Translations under genes and position numbers: made by a program
Assembly (NCBI GenBank): GCA_009841005.1
Contig: VXMR01000021.1
Coordinates: forward strand, 1-32,485
Length of the DNA stretch: 32,485 nucleotides
Origin: Gemmatimonadales bacterium
GTDB taxonomy: Bacteria; Gemmatimonadota; Gemmatimonadetes; Palauibacterales; Palauibacteraceae
Reading direction: 5' to 3'
In this document: positions 16,979 to 24,482 of the stretch, piece after piece
Position numbering within the stretch: the first letter of the stretch is position 1
Layout of the letters: each line of letters opens with the position of its first letter
The notes under the pieces: generated by a model
What the model was told of the DNA's origin: nothing
Database searches by the model: none
The model's input: only the letters and a program-made list of their open reading frames with translations

Positions 16979-19059
16979 TAGAAGAGCCGGAACTGGAGCC
17001 GCAGCAGGCGGCCGGGCTGCGGCAGTCCGCACTGATCGAAGACCGTCGCGTCCGCGAGGTTGTCCAGCGACAGAGAGGTCTGAAGCGTCCGGAAGGGCCC
17101 GCCGACCGCAAACTCCCGACTCACGACGAGGTCGACGCGGGCCGTCGGATCGAGGGCGACAGCGGCGTCGAGATCCGGATCGACGCAGTACTGGCGTCCG
17201 ATCGCCTCCACCGCGGCCCGCGCCCGGAGACCCGCGGGGAGTGGGCCCTCCACGTGCGCTCCCACGGCGATCCCGGGCTGGTACTCCGCACGCAGCGTGC
17301 GGCCCTCGAGCCGCCGGTCCGTGACCTCCACATGCTGCCACGTCAGGTCGCCGCCGACGGAGACCCCGCCCCACCGCGCGTCGCCGAGAAGCTCGATCCC
17401 CGCCGCGTCCACGCGACGCCGGTTCTCTCGCCGGAACCTCCCATCTCCGAGCCCCGTACGCACGATCGCGTTCGAAAAACTCTGGACGAAAAGCACGGCC
17501 TGAGCCTCGACCTCCGCCCCGAACGCCTCCACCGTCCCGGTGACGCCCCCCTCTGCCGCGCGGAGGACCTCCGGCGCGAGTTCGTGGTTGGGTTCGAAGC
17601 GACCGAGCGCGCCCGAATACAGTTCCCGCAGCGACGGGAAGCGGACGCGGCGGCTCGCCCCCATGTGGAAGCGAACGCGCCGTCCGATCTGCGCGGATCC
17701 TCCGACGCGCGCGCCCCAGTCGTCGATCGTCTCGCGCGCTTCGCGCCCGCCGGTCTCCGGCGTGCTGCCGCGGTCCCAGCTCGCCCCCAGGCTGACGCGG
17801 GCGCCGGACCAGAACCCCGCGCCCGCACTCGCGAGCGGCAACTCGACCTCGCCGCCGAGACTGAACAGGCGCTGGCGAAAGGTGGACTCCCCGCCGGGCG
17901 CGATGCGCTCCACGTGGCGGGTCTCGGCCACCGTAAGCGCCGTCCGCAGGACCCCGTCGCCGAGTTCATGGTCGGACAGGCCGCGGAAGGTGAGAGTGCG
18001 GTCGTCCGCGAACTCCTGCCCCGCGATATCCTCATAGGCCAGCGTCTCGAACTCGTCGATCTGCGCGTCGCCGGCGTCGATTCCGATGCTGACCTCGAAA
18101 TCTCCCGTGCCGAAGGGCGTGCGACCCCACCCGGTACCCGCCGAGACCGTGCTCACGACCCGTTTCGTCTCGGGCATCCTCCAGCGGCGCGGATTCGTCG
18201 TGTGGAGTTCCGGCGGAACCCCCCTCGCCGCGCGATACCCGAAGGCGGAGGTGGAGACCCACGCACCCCCTTCGGATTCGGCCCGGCCCGTGAAGAAGGC
18301 GCTCGCGTGATCGAGATCGCTGTTCAGACGCCGGTTCGGGTCGGTCGCGGCCGGCTGCACGACGCCGCCGGGAAGGGGCACGCCGTCGCGCGTCCGATAG
18401 GCGCCGCCCGCCTGCACGGAGACGCCGCCCTCCCCCGAACTCCACGTGCGTCCGAGGCGCACGCCGCCGAAGGCCGCGCCGGTGGCGTCCATGCCGCCCT
18501 GCATCCCGTTGAGCCGCCGGTCCGGGTCCACGCTCCCGTGTCCGATCTCGATCGAGACCACGCCGCCGAGCACGTTGGGACCGTGGAGAACCGAGGAGAT
18601 GCCCCGGAAGAGCTGGATCTCGCGCGCCGCGTCGACCGGAATGAGCGAAAGGTCCGTGCGCGCGTCCCAGCCGAGGGTCAGCGGCACGCCGTCGACGAGC
18701 ACGGCGAGTTGACGCGCCTCGGTCCCTCGCAGCGTCGGCTGGGCCTCGCCGCGCGAGTTCTCGCGCACCTGCAGGAACGGAATCTCGCGCAGCGCCTCCT
18801 CGAGCAGGGGGACCGCGGCCACGCGCGGGGACTGAAGGCTGAGGCGCACGGCGCTCGCGCCCGAGACGCTGGCGACGGGTCGCAGCGCCTCGATTCGGAG
18901 TTCGCGGAGCCGGAAGGAGACCGTATCCCGGGACACGGTATCCGGCACCTGCGCCGCCACGCTCTCCACCCCCGCGAGACTCGCGAGTGCGGCGAGAAGC
19001 GGCCACGCGCCACGCCGGGCGATGCATCGTTCGACCTTCCGGTCCATCTTTCGAGTCAT
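16978..19059 (-). CDS. TonB-dependent outer membrane receptor
   Basis: A 693-aa receptor. The N-terminus has a signal peptide ending ESVAA-Q (about residue 36) and a possible TonB-box-like stretch near RELRIEA. The plug domain follows at about 60-175, with LLEEALREIPFLQVREN, PTLRGTEARQLAVLVDG, and SSVLHGPNVLGGVVSIEIG. The remainder alternates beta strands and loops of a barrel and ends in phenylalanine (LRLQFRLF), as outer membrane proteins do. Two cysteines near the end (QYCVDPD and FDQCGLPQ) could form a disulfide. The substrate cannot be told; the plug and length resemble cobalamin/siderophore receptors. ATG 19059 overlaps the lnt stop (ATGA). A second in-frame ATG lies at 19047. Confidence 0.9.
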   Translation of the reverse strand: MTRKMDRKVERCIARRGAWPLLAALASLAGVESVAAQVPDTVSRDTVSFRLRELRIEALRPVASVSGASAVRLSLQSPRVAAVPLLEEALREIPFLQVRENSRGEAQPTLRGTEARQLAVLVDGVPLTLGWDARTDLSLIPVDAAREIQLFRGISSVLHGPNVLGGVVSIEIGHGSVDPDRRLNGMQGGMDATGAAFGGVRLGRTWSSGEGGVSVQAGGAYRTRDGVPLPGGVVQPAATDPNRRLNSDLDHASAFFTGRAESEGGAWVSTSAFGYRAARGVPPELHTTNPRRWRMPETKRVVSTVSAGTGWGRTPFGTGDFEVSIGIDAGDAQIDEFETLAYEDIAGQEFADDRTLTFRGLSDHELGDGVLRTALTVAETRHVERIAPGGESTFRQRLFSLGGEVELPLASAGAGFWSGARVSLGASWDRGSTPETGGREARETIDDWGARVGGSAQIGRRVRFHMGASRRVRFPSLRELYSGALGRFEPNHELAPEVLRAAEGGVTGTVEAFGAEVEAQAVLFVQSFSNAIVRTGLGDGRFRRENRRRVDAAGIELLGDARWGGVSVGGDLTWQHVEVTDRRLEGRTLRAEYQPGIAVGAHVEGPLPAGLRARAAVEAIGRQYCVDPDLDAAVALDPTARVDLVVSREFAVGGPFRTLQTSLSLDNLADATVFDQCGLPQPGRLLRLQFRLF

Positions 19060-20723
19060 GCGCTCCCGCTCGCCGGCTCCACCGTCTCTCCCGAATCACC
19101 GCGCGCCGCCCGGCCGCGCGGGTTGCGATCCTTCAGGAAAGACGCGCAGAGAGCAAGAAGCGCTGCCAGGGCGGCCAGCGTCCCCACGACGTCGCCGAAG
19201 CGCACGTACACGGTTAACCCGTCCGTCGTCGACACGTCCGCCACGAAGGACGCCGGATCGAAGAGTTCGGTGCGGTGCGACACTCTCCCCAGCGGATCCA
19301 CGACCTTGGAGATCCCCGTGTTCCCAGAGCGCGCCGCCCCCATCCGCGTCTCGATGGCACGCATGACGAGGTGCGCCGGGTGCTGCCACAGCGCGCTCGA
19401 GCGGCTCCACCAGGCGTCGCGCCCGAACCACGAGTCGTTCGTGATGTTGACGAGGAAGTCCGCACCGTTGCGACGGTAGTGCCGCGCCAGCGGCGAGAAG
19501 ATCGACTCGTAGCAGATCATCGTCCCGTACGCTGCGCTCCCATCCTCCGTGGCGATCTCGATCGGGGCCTGCCACTCGCCGATCCCGAAGTTTCCTCCCG
19601 CATAGGGGATGGCCTGGAACCACTCGGGAGGCATGAACGGCACCCGCTCGACGAACGGCACGAGAAAGCGTTTGTCATACCGGTTGACGACGCCCTCTCC
19701 GGGTCGGAAGTGGTACGCGGAGTTGTACGGCTGATACTCCGGGTCCCCGAGGTCCTCCGCCCCCAGGCCCCCGACGGCGACCTCCGCATCGAGCGCTTCG
19801 GCGAGCCCGGTCGCCCACTCGCGCGCCGCCGTCCAGCCGGGGTAGCCGAAGGAGGCGAGCGGATCCACGTAACGCAAGGCGAGCATCGTCTCCGGGAAGA
19901 GCACGAGGTCCATGCGTTCCCGGCCCGGCCATTCGGAGATCAGCGTCGCGGCCGACCGGAAGGCGCTGTCGGCCGACGCGGCGCGATCCGTGTTGCGCAG
20001 GTGCTGCGGGACGTTGGGCTGCACGACCCCCACCCGGGCCACCGGACGCACGTCCAGCGTCTGCCAGCGCACGACCGAATAGGCGATCGGGAGGGCGAGC
20101 ACGAGCAGGAGTCCGGCCGCCGGCCGCCGCAGCGCACGCCGCCCCCCGGACCGGTACGCCAGGAACCCCGACGCGACGAGGGCGTTCGCGAGCGCGAGCC
20201 AGAAGGAGAGCCCCCGCGAGCCCACGAGGTCGGCCGCGCCCACGAGGATGGGATAGGCCGAGAGCGTGTCGCCGAGCTGCATCCAGGGGAAGGAGACGTC
20301 GAGGAGGTGGGCCCGCAGCACCTCCCCGGCGGTCCAGAACACGGGGAAGACGAGGGTGAGCGGCCACCCGAAGCGGGCCCGCACCAGGTGGATCCCGCCC
20401 GCCACCCACGACATGAACGTCGCGAGGATGAGGATCGGGGCGAGGAAGGCGAAGAACGCCCACCACGTGTAGAAGATGAGCGCCACGAGGAGCCAGTACA
20501 GGACGAGCGTGTAGTAGACGAGCCCGAAGAGAAATCCCCCCTTGCGGGCCTGCTTGCGGCCCTCCGCCGTCGCCGGGAGTCCCTCGAGCCAGACGATGAA
20601 GGGGACGAGCGCGACGAAGGACGTCACGAGAAGGTGGAAGGGCGGGTGGGCGAGCCCCATCAACACCCCGCCGAGGAGGAGGGGACCGGCCCGCTCGGGG
20701 ACGATCCGCGCGCGCCAGTTCAA
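19056..20723 (-). CDS. lnt: Apolipoprotein N-acyltransferase
   Basis: A 555-aa inner membrane enzyme that adds the third acyl chain to lipoproteins on the periplasmic side. The N-terminal half has about seven hydrophobic helices (for example LILATFMSWVAGG). The C-terminal half is the nitrilase-like domain with the full triad: E278 (LFPETML), K351 (YDKRFLVPFVERVPF) and C404 (MICYESIF), followed by NITNDSWFG and a last helix. The start is a TTG at 20723 that overlaps the hemL stop (TTGA) and has an excellent GGAGG seven bases upstream. This fits the LolA-like protein encoded upstream in the same array, another lipoprotein-handling step. Confidence 0.95.
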   Translation of the reverse strand: MNWRARIVPERAGPLLLGGVLMGLAHPPFHLLVTSFVALVPFIVWLEGLPATAEGRKQARKGGFLFGLVYYTLVLYWLLVALIFYTWWAFFAFLAPILILATFMSWVAGGIHLVRARFGWPLTLVFPVFWTAGEVLRAHLLDVSFPWMQLGDTLSAYPILVGAADLVGSRGLSFWLALANALVASGFLAYRSGGRRALRRPAAGLLLVLALPIAYSVVRWQTLDVRPVARVGVVQPNVPQHLRNTDRAASADSAFRSAATLISEWPGRERMDLVLFPETMLALRYVDPLASFGYPGWTAAREWATGLAEALDAEVAVGGLGAEDLGDPEYQPYNSAYHFRPGEGVVNRYDKRFLVPFVERVPFMPPEWFQAIPYAGGNFGIGEWQAPIEIATEDGSAAYGTMICYESIFSPLARHYRRNGADFLVNITNDSWFGRDAWWSRSSALWQHPAHLVMRAIETRMGAARSGNTGISKVVDPLGRVSHRTELFDPASFVADVSTTDGLTVYVRFGDVVGTLAALAALLALCASFLKDRNPRGRAARGDSGETVEPASGSA

Positions 20724-22045
20724 CCCGTGCCCTCCGGCGCCGCGTCCAGTGCCACGTCCAGCGCCTCGCCCACGACCGTGAGCGTTGCCGCCACGTCCGC
20801 GTCGGTATGCGCAGTGGAGAGGAAACCCGCCTCGAAGGCGGAGGGGGCGAAGAAGACGCCCCGCTCGAAGCACGCCCGGTAGTAGCGGGCGAAGAAGTCC
20901 GTGTCCGCGCGCCGCGCACCATCGAAATCGAACACCGGGCCGTCGGCGAAGAAGACCCCCCACATCGACCCCAGCGCGGTCCCGCAAGCCGGGATGCCCC
21001 GGGCGCTCGCGGCGGTCAGGATGCCGTCCACGAGCGTTGCCGCGCGCCGCTCCAGGCCGTCGAAGGGCTCCGTCCGCTCGAGTTCGTCGAGTTGGGCGAT
21101 GCCGGCGGCCATGCCGAGCGGGTTCCCCGACAGCGTACCGGCCTGGTACACGTCCCCTTGCGGAGCCATCCGCCGCATCAGCTCGCGGGGACCCGCGTAG
21201 GCCGCGACCGGCATCCCCGCGCCGAGGACCTTGCCGAGCGCGACGAGGTCCGCGGCGACCCCGTAGCGCTCCTGTGCGCCGCCCCGCGCGACCCGGAACC
21301 CGGTCATGACTTCATCGAAGATGAGGAGCGTTCCGGCGCGGTCGCAGCTCTCGCGGAGACCCTCCAGAAAACCCTCGCGCGGCGGGATGAGGCCCGCGTT
21401 GCCCGCGACCGGCTCGACGATGACGGCCGCGAGCCGCGAGCCGTGTTCCGCGAACATCGCCGCCACCGCCCCGAGGTCGTTGTAGGGCGCCGTCAGCGTC
21501 AGGCCGGAGGTCGCCGCCGGCACGCCCGGCGAATCGGGGAGCGACAGCGTGGCGACGCCCGATCCGGCCACGACGAGAAAGGCGTCCGCGTGGCCGTGAT
21601 AGCAACCCTCGAACTTCAGGATCAGCTCACGGCCGGTCGCGGCGCGGGCGAGCCGCACGGCGGACATCGTGGCCTCGGTCCCGCTGTTCACGAAGCGCAC
21701 CATCTCCACGCCGGGTACCCGGGCGGCGACGCGTTCCGCGAGTTCGACCTCGCGTGCCTGGCAGGCCCCGAAGCTCATGCCGTCGCGGGCCGCGCGCGCC
21801 ACGGCCTCCACGACCGGCGGCGCGGCGTGGCCGAGGATGAGCGGCCCCCATGAGAGGACGTAGTCGAGATAGCCGCGCCCCGCCTCGTCGAAGATCCTCG
21901 CGCCCTCGCCGCGGGCGGCGAACAGCGGCTCCATCCCGACGGCGCGGAACGCCCGCACGGGCGAACTCACGCCGCCCGGCATCACGCTGCGCGCCCGCCG
22001 AATCCAGTCGGAGGCGACGGCCGGCCGGCGAGGCCCGCGGCTCAC
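20720..22045 (-). CDS. hemL: Glutamate-1-semialdehyde 2,1-aminomutase
   Basis: A 441-aa class III PLP enzyme that turns glutamate-1-semialdehyde into 5-aminolevulinate, the precursor of heme and other tetrapyrroles. The opening segment MPGGVSSPVRAF is diagnostic. The PLP lysine is K272 in LVALGKVLGAGMP, the aspartate lies in LLIFDEVMTGFRV, and NSGTEATMSAVRLARA and GCYHGHAD are standard. Length matches the family. GTG 22045 overlaps the rimO stop by 4 nt, and its own stop overlaps the lnt TTG. It implies the C5 (glutamyl-tRNA) route; the partner hemA is not in the window. Confidence 0.97.
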   Translation of the reverse strand: MSRGPRRPAVASDWIRRARSVMPGGVSSPVRAFRAVGMEPLFAARGEGARIFDEAGRGYLDYVLSWGPLILGHAAPPVVEAVARAARDGMSFGACQAREVELAERVAARVPGVEMVRFVNSGTEATMSAVRLARAATGRELILKFEGCYHGHADAFLVVAGSGVATLSLPDSPGVPAATSGLTLTAPYNDLGAVAAMFAEHGSRLAAVIVEPVAGNAGLIPPREGFLEGLRESCDRAGTLLIFDEVMTGFRVARGGAQERYGVAADLVALGKVLGAGMPVAAYAGPRELMRRMAPQGDVYQAGTLSGNPLGMAAGIAQLDELERTEPFDGLERRAATLVDGILTAASARGIPACGTALGSMWGVFFADGPVFDFDGARRADTDFFARYYRACFERGVFFAPSAFEAGFLSTAHTDADVAATLTVVGEALDVALDAAPEGTG

Positions 22046-23493
22046 CGGCCCCAGGCGCTGTCGAGTCCCAGGACGGGAAGCCCCCGCCCCGGCTGCGCGG
22101 CCGCAGACGGCGCCGCCCTTCCCCGCTCGGACGCCCGGCGCACGACTCCACGGACGCGCCCCGCGAGGTCGAAGTCGGCGGCCCGCTGGATCTCGACCCG
22201 CACCAGCGAACCGGGGGCGAGGCCGTTTCCGCCCACGAGCACGGTCACGCCGTCCACGTCGTCCGCCTGGCTCTCGATGCGGCCGAGATGCGCCGCGCCC
22301 GGAGGGTCGTCATAGAGGAGTTCGAGCGTCGGCTCGTCCGGGGCCACGGGCGCGTCCACGACGGCGACGCGTTCGCGGCCGACCTCCGCCGCAAGCCGCT
22401 CGCGGCTCACGGCGCGCTGGACCTCGAGCACCTCCTCGAGACGGTCCCGTGCCAGCTCCGCCGGAACGAAGCTCTCCTCCATGTCGGCCGCGCGCGTCCC
22501 TTCCTGCGGCGAGAACGCGAAGGCACCGAGCCGGTCGAACGGCACCTCATCGAGAAAATCCACGAGTTCGCGGAACTCCGCGTCCGTCTCGCCCGGGAAC
22601 CCGACGAGCACCGTCGTCCTCAGCGTGAGTTCGGGGATCGCCTCCCGCAGCCGGGCGACCTTCGATCGCAGCGTCGCGGCCCGCTCCGGCCGGCGCATGC
22701 GATGGAGCACGGTGTCGCTCGCGTGCTGGATCGGCATGTCGATGTACGAGAGGAGCCGCGCCTCGGAGGCCATCAATTCGACAAGCGGTTCGCGCAGGCC
22801 CGCGGAGTAGATGTACAGGAGACGGAACCAGGGGATCGATGTCTCGCGCAGCAGCGCCTCCACGAGCGTCGCGATGTCCGTCCCGTCCCGTTGCTCCCGG
22901 CCCCAGTGCGCAAGGTCCTGCGCCACCAGGTTCACCTCCACGGCACCCTGCGCCGCGAGGCGCTGCGCCTCGGCGACGATACGCTCCAGTTCGAAGGAGC
23001 GGTGCTTCCCCCGCCAGAGGGGGATCGCGCAGAAGGCGCACGCGTGGCTGCACCCTTCGCTCACCTTCAGGTAGCGGACATGGCGCGCCGCGACGGGGAT
23101 CCGTTCCCCCGGGTGCGCGCCCCCGGCCGAGGCCGGTCCTTGAAGGAGCCCGCGCTCGCGCAGCTCCGGCACGAGGCGGTCGAGGTCTCGCAGCCCAAGC
23201 AGGAGGTCGACCTCAGGCAGCGACGCCTCCATTTCCTCCCGATACCGCTCCACCATGCACCCGACCGCCACGACGCTGCGGCACGCCCCTTCGCGCTTCA
23301 GCCGCTCCGCCTCGAGGATCGTCTCGATCGACTCTTCCTTCGCGGCGTCGATGAACCCGCACGTGTTGACGAGGATGACCTCCGCTTCCTCCACACCGGT
23401 GCGCTCGGCTCCGTGGCCGACGAGTTCGGCAAGCATGCGCTCGGAGTCGACGGTGTTCTTGTCGCAGCCGAGGCTGATGAGCCCTAGTCGCAT
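22042..23493 (-). CDS. rimO: Ribosomal protein S12 methylthiotransferase
   Basis: A 483-aa radical-SAM enzyme that methylthiolates the conserved aspartate of ribosomal protein S12. The N-terminal UPF0004 domain has three cluster cysteines in ISLGCDKNTVDSERM, VNTCGFIDAAKEES and AVGCMVERY; the GFIDAAKEES form distinguishes RimO from MiaB. The radical-SAM cluster is C148, C152 and C155 (CSHACAFC). A TRAM domain closes the protein, about 415-470. ATG 23493 lies inside the last codons of the LolA-like gene, a 10-nt overlap. Open frame upstream of that ATG is lolA sequence in another frame. Confidence 0.96.
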   Translation of the reverse strand: MRLGLISLGCDKNTVDSERMLAELVGHGAERTGVEEAEVILVNTCGFIDAAKEESIETILEAERLKREGACRSVVAVGCMVERYREEMEASLPEVDLLLGLRDLDRLVPELRERGLLQGPASAGGAHPGERIPVAARHVRYLKVSEGCSHACAFCAIPLWRGKHRSFELERIVAEAQRLAAQGAVEVNLVAQDLAHWGREQRDGTDIATLVEALLRETSIPWFRLLYIYSAGLREPLVELMASEARLLSYIDMPIQHASDTVLHRMRRPERAATLRSKVARLREAIPELTLRTTVLVGFPGETDAEFRELVDFLDEVPFDRLGAFAFSPQEGTRAADMEESFVPAELARDRLEEVLEVQRAVSRERLAAEVGRERVAVVDAPVAPDEPTLELLYDDPPGAAHLGRIESQADDVDGVTVLVGGNGLAPGSLVRVEIQRAADFDLAGRVRGVVRRASERGRAAPSAAAQPGRGLPVLGLDSAWGR

Positions 23494-24482
23494 CGCACGT
23501 CGTCGGGAAAGACGGGCACCCCCTCCGGGGACGCGTACTCGAAGACGCCGGGGTCGATCCGGGCCTGCGGTTCGAGGGGGCTCAGCGTCACCGTGCGGAG
23601 GGTCTGGTTCTCCTCGCGAATGCGAAAGCGGCGCACGTAGCGATCGGACACACCGATCCACAGGCGGACCTCCACGTATCTCGCCGGGAGTTCCCGCGGC
23701 GTGAGCGACACGATTCGCGTCTCCACTCCATCGATCTCCCCGGTACCTTCATCGACCGCGTCGTAGGTCGTCCGCGCCTGCGAGAGCAGACGTCCGAGGA
23801 TGTCGACGGTGCCGATTTCCACGCCCTCCTCCAGGGATGAGACCATGACCTGATCGTGGAGCGAGGGTTCGTAGAGCCAGAGACAGGATCCGTCCGCCAC
23901 GTAGATGTCGCCGGCCGGTTCGTCGAAGTCCATCCGGAACCGGTTCCGTCCCGCCTGGTACCAGGTTCCGCGGCCCTCGCGGGTGCGGCCGAGAAGCGGG
24001 TTCTCGATACGCTGGGCGAAGGCCGCCTTGAGCCGGTCGAGCGAAGCGTAGGCCGAATTCGCAAGGGCGAGGAGCGAGTCGACGCCCACCTGGCCAGCCT
24101 CGTCGTCCACCGGTCCGGGGTCGTCGTCCGCCGGCGCGGGCCCGTCAGCCACATCCACCGGCCCCGTGCCCTCCGGGTCGGGAAGCTCCGGGTCGGGAAG
24201 CTCCGGGGCCGGAACGGGTGCGTCTTCACTCGGCGCCGCGCCGTCGGCCTCTTCCGGCTCCTCGACCCGGGGCTCGCTCTGCCCGGCCGCGGCATCCCCC
24301 GTGGCCGCAGGTCGCGCCGGCGCGTCGCGCGGGCCGAACTCCGCCTCGATCCGTGCACGTGCCTCCGCGACCTCCGCGGAATCCGCATCGGAGCACGCCA
24401 GCGTGAACGCACTCGCGAGGAATCCGGCCGCGAGGAAGCCGGCGCCCCGCGAACCGGACGGCGGCGAACGGAAGGGTCTCAT
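23484..24482 (-). CDS. LolA-like outer membrane lipoprotein carrier with long acidic/proline linker
   Basis: A 332-aa exported protein. The N-terminus has a hydrophobic signal ending AFTLACSD; C30 could be lipidated, but the -3 residue is T, so the lipobox is imperfect. Residues 35-130 are a low-complexity Asp/Glu/Pro/Ala linker with a PELPD repeat. From about 135 the LolA fold begins: LKAAFAQRIENPLLGRTREGRGTWY is the family start, then RFRMDFDEPAGD, YVADGSCLWLYEP and the C-terminal strands. LolA is normally a soluble periplasmic shuttle of about 200 aa without a linker; this one may be tethered. ATG 24482 overlaps the ftsK stop. The ftsK-lolA pairing is known in other bacteria. Confidence 0.82.
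   Translation of the reverse strand: MRPFRSPPSGSRGAGFLAAGFLASAFTLACSDADSAEVAEARARIEAEFGPRDAPARPAATGDAAAGQSEPRVEEPEEADGAAPSEDAPVPAPELPDPELPDPEGTGPVDVADGPAPADDDPGPVDDEAGQVGVDSLLALANSAYASLDRLKAAFAQRIENPLLGRTREGRGTWYQAGRNRFRMDFDEPAGDIYVADGSCLWLYEPSLHDQVMVSSLEEGVEIGTVDILGRLLSQARTTYDAVDEGTGEIDGVETRIVSLTPRELPARYVEVRLWIGVSDRYVRRFRIREENQTLRTVTLSPLEPQARIDPGVFEYASPEGVPVFPDDVRCD
24171..24200 (-). repeat. 15-bp tandem duplication in the LolA-like linker
   Basis: The plus-strand unit ctccgggtcgggaag occurs twice in direct succession and is followed by a partial third copy. It encodes the repeated PELPD segment of the linker, in frame, so copy-number changes would lengthen or shorten the linker without a frameshift. 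Confidence 0.9.

Noticed and set aside
16979..17374. N-terminal extension of the deacetylase frame
   Set aside because: This part overlaps the receptor C-terminus in another frame and is arginine/glycine-rich. Family sequence begins only after the GTG at 16978.
17254..19479. A 741-codon plus-strand open frame opposite the TonB receptor and lnt
   Set aside because: It is rich in Arg, Ala and Glu without any recognisable motif, and the minus strand has clear receptor and Lnt signatures.
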